Shown piece after piece: positions 55,048-64,000 of a stretch of DNA of 64,000 nt. Under the pieces are notes generated by a model. The model saw only the letters and a program-made list of their open reading frames with translations, was not told the origin of the DNA and ran no database searches. Location of the stretch: the NCBI GenBank assembly GCA_006538405.1, contig BJKQ01000018.1:1-64000 (forward strand). Reading direction: 5' to 3'. The DNA is from Hansfordia pulvinata (Eukaryota > Ascomycota > Sordariomycetes > Xylariales). Numbering within the stretch: position 1 is the stretch's first letter; the number at the start of each line of letters is the position of its first letter. Position numbers and translations under genes: made by a program.

Positions 55048-57066
55048 ATGTCAGCCTGCGATCCCGACATCTACGGCCTGCGCGGCAGCGACACGGAGGT
55101 TGCCGACTACGAGCGCGTCGTCCGGCGCCTGCAAGACCAGCAGTTCGACGACTGGCCCAACGAGGCGGGTGTAAGTCTCTCGCCCCCTCCGCAACACCCC
55201 GGGCGCAAACTCACGATAGACCGCGCCAGTTCCAAGGCCTGACCGAGGTCCGCGGCCCCGTCGACCTGCGGGTGGCGGGGACCATCCCGTCGTTCGTGTC
55301 GGGGTCCCTGTTCCGCACGGGGCCGGGCCAGTACGACGTCGAGGACACGCCCAAGGGCACCTTTGAGACGACGCACTGGTTCGACGGCTTCGGGCACACG
55401 CACCGCTTCGACATCGCCCCGGACCCGGCCACTGGGGACGTCCGCGTGCGCTACTCGTCACGCCGCCAGGCCCAGAAGCTGGTCGACAGCATCCGCGAGA
55501 CGGGCGACCGCAGCCGCTTCGTCAGCTTTGCCCAGCGCCGCGACCCCTGCGTCGGCCTGTTCGGCAAGCTCATGACCGTTTGGCGGAACCCGGCCCCGCA
55601 TCGCGACGCCGGCGCCGACAATGTCTGCGTCACCGTCCAGCCCAACGTCCCCGGCCTGCCCTCGGCGTCGTCCCCCTCGTTGTCTTCTGGCCCCGGCGCC
55701 ACGAGCACCGGCCGCCGCGTCGGCGTCGACAACCTCTGGCTGACCACCGACAGCTGCAGCATGCTCGAGCTCGACCCGGACACCCTGGCCCTCGCTGGTC
55801 CCGGGTCCGGCCCCGACTCCGACGCCTCCGCCGCTGCCGCTGCCGCGCCCCAATCCGCCCTACATCCATCCCTCGCCGGCCCGCTGAGCTGCGCCCACCC
55901 GCACCGTGACCCCGCGACCGGCGACCTGTTCAACTACAACCTGGCTCTGGGCCCGCCGCCGCTTGCCTGCTACCGGGTCTTCCGCGTCCGCGCCGCCGCG
56001 CCGCACACCACCGACATCCTGGCCACCATCCCCAGCACCTCGGGCGCCTCCCCGGCCTACATCCACTCTTTCTTCTTGACCCCTTCCTTCGTCGTTCTCG
56101 CCGTGCCCTCGACGCACCTAGCCTGGTCCGGTGCCGCCGTCCTGTGGGAGCGCAACCTGGCCGACGCCATCGTGCCCTTCGACGCGTCGCGCCAGCCCAC
56201 GCGCTGGTTCTTCGTCGATCGCCTGCACGGCCGTGGCGTCGTCGCCTCGTTCGACACCCCCGCCGGATTCTTTTTCCACAGCGTCAACGCGTTCGAGGAG
56301 CCGGCGTCGGAGGGCAGTAGTTCGGACGACCGCAGCGAGCCCGCGAGCAGCGGCGCCTCCCCGCCAGACACACCCGGCCACCTGGCCGTCTATTGCGACG
56401 TGATCCAGTACCCGACGCCCGACGTGATCCGCAGCTTCGACATAGACGTCCTGCTGCGCCGCCGGGGCGCCGCCGCCGCCTTCTGGGGCGACGGCACCCG
56501 CAACCGAAACACGCAGGCCCGCCTGGTCCGCCACCGCTTCGTCGTCCCCAGCCCTTCTCCCACCACCACCACCACTGCCGCTGCCAACCCGTCCAGTGGC
56601 ACGGCCGCACAGAGCAGCACACACACCGAGACTTTCTCCATCCCCCCCCCGCGTCGGCGAGTTGCCCACCATCAATCCCCTCTACGCCACCCGCCGGCAC
56701 CGCTACGTCTACAGCCTGCCGAACCGGGGCCACAGCGCCCTGCTGGATGCCATCGCCAAGACGGACCTGCGCACCCGCGAGACGGTCTACTGGGACGGGC
56801 CCAGGGGGCACACGCCGGGAGAGGCCATCTTTGTTCCCCGCCCCAGGCCAGCGCGCCCGCAAGGGGAGAGAGACGACAAGGATGGGCAAGACGAAGACGA
56901 CGGCGTCCTCCTTAGCGTTGTCCTTGACGGCCACCGCCGCACCAGCTACCTGCTCTGCCTTGACGCGCGGTCCATGGCTGAGCTGGGCCGCGCAGAGTGC
57001 GACTGGGCCGTTCCTCTCGGCTTCCACGGGGTCCATATGCCCCAGGTCGCCGCGCCAGCTGCGTAG
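55048..57066 (+). CDS. Carotenoid cleavage oxygenase (torulene-dioxygenase-like), one apparent frameshift
   Basis: Exon 1 is 55048-55170 and exon 2 55230-57066, about 652 aa after frame correction. The N-terminal block (DWPNEAGFQGLTEVRG, then GTIPSFVSGSLFRTGPGQ and FDGFGHTHRFDI) is typical of the RPE65/CCD superfamily and closest in style to fungal torulene dioxygenases (CAO-2/CarT), which cleave torulene on the way to neurosporaxanthin. The four iron-binding His regions are visible: AHPHRD, YIHSFFL, FFHSVNAFEEP and GFHGVHMP. No membrane anchor is seen. The frame changes at a run of nine C (56642-56650); with eight C it continues as VGELPTINPLYATR to the stop at 57064. No carotenoid synthase genes (carRA, carB) lie in the window. 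Confidence 0.87.
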
Positions 57067-57527
57067 TTGGGCGATGTTGCAAGAGGTGCCGTTCTTGAGT
57101 GAGGAGCCGCACGTGTTCACGGAATTCACATTGACTAGCACAGAGGACGACAGTGGATGGAACAAGTCAGCGTCATCAAAAAGGTAAATAGAGCATGTCG
57201 TCACAAAACAAGTCATTGCAGACGTTCAGATAATTGCAACTGTAACACGAACTCATTGTAAACGGGGATATCATATCTTCTCATCACGTGCGCCACATCA
57301 TACCTCTCCCAACAGAGGCTTCCCATATCCAGATCGTCCCAGCTTCCCTTTCATCACCGAAAACAGACAAGACGTCATGAGCCTGCAAGTGCAAGAAATG
57401 AGCACTGTCACCAAAGCAAGCCAACCGCTAGAGCCTGCAAAGCGGATTCCCCCTGTATCACTTGACTCCATTCGCCGTACCGCCATATTTCCCGATTTGA
57501 CGCTCGCCAATTGGCCGTTCAGCTCGT
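57067..57527. other. Intergenic between convergent genes
   Basis: 3' flanks of the carotenoid oxygenase and MCM2 genes; no other feature is visible. Confidence 0.55.
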
Positions 57528-60174
57528 CTATGCCGACGCGGTGGCGGTGCGGCGCGAGTTGGAAGCGGACGCGCCAGATCGGCGAGCTCCGGGCGCACCA
57601 GGCCGAGCCAGGGTGTACTTGGCAAAGGCGCGCGCAAGAGCCTTCTTGCAGCTGACCTTTTGGCTGCCAACAAAGCTGTCCACAGTCACGGCAATGGCGC
57701 GGTCAATATCTTGCGCTGAGCAGTACTCGGACAGGCGCATGCGGCAGAAGGACTCGGAGATGCGGATGATGGCCTCTAAGTGACGGACCTGACAAAAATG
57801 TTAGATTTGCTCGATCGCATGTGATGAAGAGGTATGTACTCACAGTGATGGGGTAAGCGCCAGTCGCTAGAGATTCGCGGCGCATGTCTGCAAAGAGACG
57901 CGCTACCTTGTCCTCGTCGATGTGCAGCAGCTTGGGGTGGCAGTGCTCTCGTGCGTACAAGATGTACTTGCGCAGAAGCTCCTGGGGAATCTCCGTGTCG
58001 TCCTTGCCGTCCCTCTTAGCAGCGGCTTGGCTCTCCTGCGCCAACTGCGACTCGGGCTCTACCTCCATGGAATCGTTGTTGACCTGGCTCAAGGGGTGGC
58101 TGCGGCTGTGGGAGCCGACAACGAAGCGAGCCAAGCGCTCATCCTCGGACGGATCCACAGTGTCGCGCACAACACACAAGATATCGAAACGTGACAGAAT
58201 GGGCTCCGTCAACTCAACATTGGCAGAGAAGGGGATCGTCGAGTTGTACCGACCACCGATCGGGTTGGCCGCAGCGATGATGCCACAGCGGGCTTGCAAG
58301 GTGGTGACAATGCCGGCCTTGGAGATGGAGATGGTCTGCTGCTCCATGGCCTCGTGGATCGACGTTCGGTCCTGGTCGTTCATCTTGTCAAACTCGTCGA
58401 TAAGGCAAGTGCCCCGGTCTGCCAGCACGAGCGCGCCGCCCTCCAGAGTCCATTCACTGGTCAGAGGGTCACGACGAACGCTAGCCGTCAAACCCACAGC
58501 GGAGGCACCCTGGCCGGTAGCAAATACAGCGCGGTGAGCCGTCTTCTCCACGTACTTGAGAGCCTGGGACTTGGCGGTACCCGGGTCACCCAGCAACAAC
58601 ACGTTGATGTCGCCACGAACTTTGTGGCCTCCCTTGGCGACCTTCGCAACTCCACCAAAGAGAGACAAGGCAATGGCAGTCTTTATGTCGTCGTGGCCGT
58701 AAATGCTGGGAGCTACAGAAGACACAAGCTTGTCGATAATTTGGGGGTCGCGAGACAGCTTGCGGATTTGTTGCTCGTCCTCGTCCGTCAAGCGGAAGCC
58801 AGCAAGCTGATCATGTGATTTGACGACGTTGTTGGCTTCGAGGACTGTGGCGAAGACAGGGAAGCCGTTGCGGTTGTTGAGTTGAGCATCGTAGTTGTTG
58901 CGGTAAATGCCCGTGACCTCGATCTCCTCACCCGGCTTGGCCCTGTCAATCAGGTCCCAGAGCAGAATGACCTCGCGCTGGCGAGGCAGGCGACCAGCGG
59001 GCACGGTTCCCGGCGACTCTTGGAGGGTCAACTTTTGGTAGTTGCGGTACACAGTCTTCTCCGAGTTGATGGTAAAGGGGCCGCGGGACTGGCAATTCTG
59101 GCAGTAGGAGATCTTGACTTCGACATTGGACTCCTGCTGGAAGGGGCCCAAGGTAACGCCACACTTGGTGCAGTCGAACTTGACATACTTGAGCTGCGGG
59201 AATACGCCGGTACGACGAGTGACGACACCACTGACACGGACGAGACAGTTGAGGTGAGACTGGCGCAGCTGACGCAGGGTGTAGTGGACAGGCAAATCAA
59301 GGATGCGGACATGGATGTCGGTGTGGATGCGCTCGTAGTCGGGGTAGTGCAGCAGAACGACATCAAGGGCGACATCATCGAAGAGCGACAGCATCTCCGC
59401 CGGGGCGTTGGCGAGGAAATAGGCAAGGATCGCTTTCGAGGAAGAAAGGTGGTCATACGAGACATCCAGGGACTCGGCGTTGATCTCACCAAGGGTGCGG
59501 ATGCGAGAGCCATACACAGATGATCCATTCTCATCCGTGTACTCGGTCAGGAACGCCTTGAACTCGCGCTTGATGGTTTTCTGCACGGCAGGCTGGGCAA
59601 CCCAGTCAGTCAAGCTGGAAGCCTTCACATCTTGCAAGGCCTCAAGACTCAGCTCCTCCTCCATAATGTCCATTTCGTCAAACTCGTCAGGGTCCTCGTC
59701 GTAGTGGTGGCGGCGGCGGCGAGGCTGCGCAGTCAAGTCAAAGCCATCGTCCTCGTCGTCGTCCAGGAATGCAGGCCGGTCGCGGCCCTTGGCCTGGCGC
59801 TCCATTCTGTTCATCTGGGCGTCAAGTCTTCGACGGGTAGCAGCATCCATTTCGGTCTGCTCTGTGTCATCAATGTCGATGTCGTCGTAGTTGTCGTCTT
59901 CCTTGGCGCGGTAGTCGGTCTCAAAGCCCTCCCGGAAGAGGTCGACATCATCGTCGGCCATCTCGTCAATATCATCAATGTCGTCTTGGATCTCGGCTTC
60001 CTCTTCGATATCATCATCAGGGTCGTTGTCGTCGATGCCATGAGCGATATTGAATGCAGGAGGGGAAGAGGGGATAGGGCTGGAGGCGGCAATGGAGGAC
60101 GAGGCATCGCCAGTGTTTGCGCGGCCACGCTTGCGGTTGGCACGAGAAGGGCCGGGGCGGTTTGCCGAGTCCAT
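57528..60174 (-). CDS. MCM2: DNA replication licensing factor MCM2
   Basis: Two exons, 57844-60174 and 57528-57788, giving 863 aa. Mcm2 is a subunit of the hexameric MCM2-7 helicase loaded at origins. The N-terminal tail is very acidic (about 48-110), the histone-binding type tail of Mcm2. Next come the Mcm2-type block [19 protein letters not shown] and a zinc finger CTKCG...CQNCQ (about 333-360). The AAA+ core has Walker A GDPGTAKS (about 529), Walker B LIDEFDKM (about 590) and the arginine finger SRFD (about 659). The second exon ([19 protein letters not shown]) provides the C-terminal winged-helix region. The intron is 55 bp. Confidence 0.96.
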
Positions 60175-61312
60175 GTTGCTTCTAAGAGGAGAACTGAAAG
60201 ATGTCAGTCAGGTCGATCAAGGCGTAGCGGAAGCCACGTACCTCATGGTGAAGGTGGGTGGGCTCGAGACCCGGGTGAAGAGCGGGGGCTGGGTTGGCGA
60301 GTATCAGTCCGCCGTTTATCGGATATAGATGAGACAGCGCAAGCGGTGCGAAGATACGCGATGCAGAAGAAAGAGAGACTACCCGGCGATGGTAGCTCTG
60401 GCGGGGGTGGCAGTATGGCGGTATGTGGAGGGTGACGATGGTGGGAAAAGGGCGGGAAAGGGCGGGCGACGACGATGAGGCAAATTGGGGTGCAGCACCA
60501 GCGGGCCCAGGGCGCCTAAGTGGCGCTAGGCTGGTGGGACAGGTGGTGTCCAGACAACGCGAACAGGCGCGTCTTGACGCGTCGCTCGCGTAAAGTGGTT
60601 GGATCCACTCCATCTAAAGGAGACAGCGATGCTTGACGGTCGCATTCTCCACCACTCCCCGAAGGCAGTACTGGGTACAATTGGGCTATTGATGTATTCA
60701 TGTTGCCTGCTATGCACGATTGGACGCTGGATGTTCCAAGCGTTCTTCATATCACCATGCGAAGGCAGTCGATCAAGTTGACAGCAAGGAGTAATTGGAC
60801 GACGGCTTTCAGCCGGTGCAGGAAAGGGGTAGAGGGTCCATGCTGTCTGGAAGAAACAAGTAATCGCGTTCTATTTGAGTGTCTCCAGCCAGTTCTAGTG
60901 GTCACTTTAGCTACCCTGCATGGCCTGGTAGTGACGAGCGCGTTTCTGGTGCTTGAAAAGCCCCAGATGCAATACGTTCCAGCTTTTTGTTGAAGGAATC
61001 CCAGCGTGGGCTCTTATCCGCTGTACACACGCTAAGATCACGTGACCCCATGCAGGCACTTTACTTGTCTCCACTTGAGCTTGTCGGGCGTGCCCACTGA
61101 CGCGTGCCCAGAGTCTGGGGCGCGCGCGAAGCTGTCAGGAGCCGACATTACCAGCATCAATCACTCCAAGCCCGTCACACAATCCACCTCATCACCAATA
61201 CATGCCTTCGCATCAGCTTTTCTAGGTTCCATCGCCAACATATCCCTCGACCGACCCCGCCGCGTGGCTTTTTCTCAGCTGTGCCTCCAGTCGCTCTCTC
61301 CCTGCAGCCGTC
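60175..61312. promoter_or_regulatory. Divergent intergenic region MCM2 / UBR-box gene
   Basis: About 1.1 kb between divergent starts. An ACGCGT core (MluI-type, MBF-like) lies at 60575-60580 (gacgcgtc) and a related gacgcgtg at 61099, in keeping with cell-cycle control of an MCM gene, though by-eye matches of six bases are weak. No other gene is seen. Confidence 0.5.
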
Positions 61313-62990
61313 ATGGCTGACGAAGCCCCCAACAGCGTCCCTGACGCCGAGACCACCATCTCTGCCGCTGATCTCGCCTTCTCCAAGCCTCGCCGCCAGA
61401 GTTCGTCTCAGCAGTCTGAGGACTCACAGACGGCCGCCGAGTTTCTGCGCGAGCAAATGCAGATGGAGGCTGACGCCCGCGAAGCCATGCCCTACGTACG
61501 TCTCCTTCGGAACCCGCCCGATCTACGATTCACTCGCGCGCTTTGTGCCGCTAGACGACAGCCTTATTCTGACATGATGCTGACCATATCTGCAGAGCAT
61601 AGAGAACTGCACAAAGCCTCTCGGCGCCCTCCGCCAGAACGTCTTTGCCTGCTTGACGTGCAACCCTCCCCCCAAATCGCCCGACGCCCCGTTCGCACCA
61701 GCCGGCGTCTGCTACTCATGCTCTGTTCAGTGCCACGGGGAGCATGAACTCGTCGAGATCTTCCAGAAGCGCAACTTTACATGCGACTGCGGCACCACTC
61801 GCTTTCCTTCCGATCAGAGCTGCACCCTTCGCCTCAATCCCGACACCAATCAGAAAGGCGTCCACTCCGAAACACCTGACCCCGGCAACAAATACAATCA
61901 GAACTTTCGCAACCGCTTCTGCTCTTGCGCTGTCGACTACAACCCTAACGAGCAGAAGGGAACCATGTTCCAGTGTCTTGGTCTCGGCGACGTTGATGCT
62001 GGTGGCTGTGGCGAGGACTGGTATCACCCGGGCTGTCTGGTCGGCCAAGGACCCAAGTGGTACGAGAAGATGGCCAAAGCCAAGGATGCTCCGCTTCAGC
62101 CCATTTCTGAAGACGGACCTGAGCAGCAGCCCCTGAGCACCGAGGAGGCCTACAACGATGACAACGATGCCCCCCTACCTCAAGGCTTCCCGGACGAGGA
62201 TGATTTCGACCACCTTATCTGCTGGAAATGCACCGACGCGTTCCCATGGATCAAGACATACGCCGGCGAGACCGGTTTTCTGAATCCCGTGTTCCACAAG
62301 AAGAGTTCGCCTGCCGACTCTGAGCCAAAGAAGCGGAAGCTTGAAGAGGTTTCGGGCGAAGAGGAATCTTCGGAAAGTGCCAAGCGCATTAAGGCAGACC
62401 CAGAGACTCCCGCCGCACAGCCCGCTGATGTCAAAGAGGCCCCAGAGGAAGACGGGGCTTCCATCAAGGACGAACAAGTCAAAACTGAGCCCGCAAAGGC
62501 TGAGCTCGCGGAAGAAGGGTCGCACTGCAAATACCCCCGCAAACCTGCATCTCCTGGGGATCAGTACTCGCTCTTCACCAAGCCCGAATTTCGCGATCGT
62601 CTCTGCCGCTGCGAAGACTGCTTCCCCAAGCTCAAAGTGCACCCTCAGCTTCTTGAGGAAGAGGATGCATATGAACCGCCGATTTCCGAATCGGGATCTG
62701 AGGGCGGGTCTACCCACGGCAGTGGTTCCATCTACGACCGCGGCGAGTCTGCGCTCAAGAACGTGGACCGGGTCCGCGCCATCGAAGGTGTCATGGCCTA
62801 CAACCATCTCAAGGACAAGCTGACGCCCTTCTTCAAGCAATTTGCGGAGAGCGGCCAGGCTATCAGCGCCGAAGACATCAAGACGTACTTTGCTAAGCTC
62901 AGAGGCGACGACCAGGGCACCAGTGGCACCGACGACACGACAGCTACCAAGGAAGGGGACGGCCACCGCGAGGAGCAGTCGCGCTACTGA
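61313..62990 (+). CDS. UBR-box / PHD-type protein, UBR7/Mlo2 family (putative E3 ubiquitin ligase)
   Basis: Two exons, 61313-61495 and 61596-62990, giving 525 aa. A Ser/Gln-rich N-terminus leads into a UBR box starting at the exon 2 border (NCTKPLGALRQNVFACLTC, then GVCYSCSVQCHGEHELVEIFQKRNFTCDCGT), which has the usual Cys/His spacing. A PHD-like finger follows (RFCSC...MFQCLGLG...CGEDWYHPGCL). The middle is acidic with a KKRKLEE nuclear-localisation-like stretch. A further Cys pair (CRCEDC) sits near 400. Human UBR7 is a histone H2B E3 ligase and fission yeast Mlo2 is the fungal counterpart, so a nuclear role is expected, though not shown. Confidence 0.92.
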
Positions 62991-63554
62991 GGTGGACTAC
63001 AACCAGTCGGTTTGTACAGTTGTATTTTATGTGACGGCAGTGTCGGGCCCAGACGGCCCAGGGGGAAAGTTCGGAGTTGAGGCGATATCCAGGATGTACG
63101 GTTCACGAGGCGATAGGCCATGTTTGTGGCGGCATGCAAGACTTTGTGTCGAAATGTTCACAAAAATGCGACAAAACCAATGTCCTTGAAACGGTTTCGC
63201 ATCTTTGCGCCCTTCATGACGACTCAAGAGTTTTGGAATTTTGCAACGCCCGACGAGGCTTCTTCTTATCCACGTATGGGCAGGATACCCCTTACTAAAG
63301 CTGACAAGGAACTTCAGCGCGGGATCCACGGGGGAATGAGGGGTGGCAACCCGTGCACACCACTTTACGAATTTGGGACAAGGATGATAATCATAAATGA
63401 AGCCATTTCCATCCAAGGAAGTCGACAGTCGACAAACCGCGCTGCAGCGTTCCCCAATGCGATCTCTCGGGTTACACTGCATTCCATCATGATGGAGGAC
63501 TTGGCAGGAGTTGGTGGCATCCCAGTGGGGATGCCGGGCGCAAAAGCAAAAAGC
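62991..63554. other. Intergenic
   Basis: 3' flank of the UBR7-like gene and upstream sequence of the tRNA 3' side. Open frames crossing it (63120-63635 plus) run through the tRNA antisense and are not genes. Confidence 0.55.
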
Positions 63555-63646
63555 TGGACGCTGTGGGAATTGAACCCACGACCTTTCACAGGCTCATCTT
63601 CTGTAGAAGATGCGAAGCGAAAATCATACCCCTAGACCAAGCGCCC
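63555..63646 (-). tRNA. tRNA-Ala(CGC) with 20-nt intron
   Basis: The minus strand folds as a tRNA: acceptor stem GGGCGCT/AGCGTCC including G3:U70, D-arm TTGGTCTAGGGGTATGAT, anticodon stem TTCGC/GTGAA, T-arm GTGGG-TTCAATT-CCCAC and discriminator A73. The loop reads TTCGCA, then a 20-nt insertion, then T, so removing the insertion after position 37 gives TTCGCAT with anticodon CGC (Ala). The insertion forms a strong hairpin with the loop (CATCTTC-TACA-GAAGATG), as expected for a spliced tRNA intron. G3:U70 is the alanine identity element. The D-arm resembles fungal tRNA-Pro, so Pro was considered, but the anticodon does not fit. Confidence 0.85.
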
Positions 63647-64000
63647 GTTGCTATATGAAAAAGCAGTAATAAATCAGATTATGTCCACAATTGATTGTCA
63701 GCAAGCTGCAGCGAACCGCAGCCCCCTGGCGTAATCACACGATTGAATAGAATCCGACCTACTTCTCGGGCGGCGGCGCATAGACACATTGATTGTTAGC
63801 ACAACGGCGAGGATGCAAACAGCGACCTCGGGCCGAAAGATGCATAACAAGTAACATGTGAACAACTCTACTTGAAAAAATAATGTTCAGGGTACCTACC
63901 CGAGGCGAACGTATTATCACCAGTTGACGCGGTGTGTGTGGTATCGGATGAGCAGGCGGCCTCGGTAAGTGTTGGAAGACGAACAGCGCCGAGTCGTTTC
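63647..64000. other. Window end, no gene seen
   Basis: No coding or RNA feature can be supported in the last 354 bases; presumably upstream sequence of the tRNA gene and the next gene's flank. Confidence 0.5.

Noticed and set aside
55048..57066. Carotenoid oxygenase as part of the telomeric ABA-like pathway
   Set aside because: It lies about 46 kb away among core genes, and fungal ABA synthesis does not pass through carotenoid cleavage.
63120..63635. 171-codon plus-strand frame at the window end
   Set aside because: It runs through the tRNA gene antisense and has no family resemblance.

Overview
The window is the left end of a filamentous ascomycete chromosome. It opens with about 12 copies of CCCTAA, the C-rich strand of a TTAGGG telomere. 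Genes have short GT-AG introns of roughly 45-100 bp. The conserved proteins (Isu1, Rft1, Dbp3, Guf1, Mad2, Mcm2, Ubp14/USP5, a UBR7/Mlo2-like protein) are of ordinary Pezizomycotina type. Large numbers of small secreted proteins and the terpenoid genes suit a plant- or animal-associated Sordariomycete, perhaps Hypocreales, but the order is inference.

Region 1 (1-8.9 kb) is a compact candidate sesquiterpenoid cluster lying directly against the telomere. An ABA3-like (alpha-ionylideneethane synthase family) cyclase ends only about 350 bp from the telomeric repeats. It is followed by a pisatin-demethylase-like P450 with altered heme-contact motifs, a small GXWXG/DUF4334 protein recovered here from three exons, and a second P450 with intact motifs. 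The Botrytis abscisic acid cluster also pairs an ABA3 synthase with two P450s, but its dehydrogenase is not seen here, so a related oxidised sesquiterpene is as likely a product as ABA.

Region 2 (8.9-28 kb) is gene-poor accessory DNA. It has AT-rich blocks, two MITE-like inverted repeats, and a broken alpha-hydroxy-acid oxidase relic. Its genes encode three small secreted proteins, two secreted kinase-like paralogues sharing an intron inside the APE motif, a stand-alone medium-chain reductase, and a luciferase-domain (DUF5519) gene broken by two 1-nt frameshifts.

Region 3 (28-64 kb) is mostly core genome: Ubp14/USP5, Isu1 (with an exact 130-bp tandem duplication over its 3' end), a conserved unknown, Rft1, Dbp3, Guf1, Mad2, a carotenoid oxygenase, Mcm2, UBR7/Mlo2 and an intron-containing tRNA-Ala(CGC). 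Four secreted or membrane-anchored proteins of unknown function are interspersed. Single-base frameshifts at homopolymers in otherwise intact genes (Ubp14, carotenoid oxygenase, luciferase-like) suggest consensus errors in a long-read assembly as much as real mutations.
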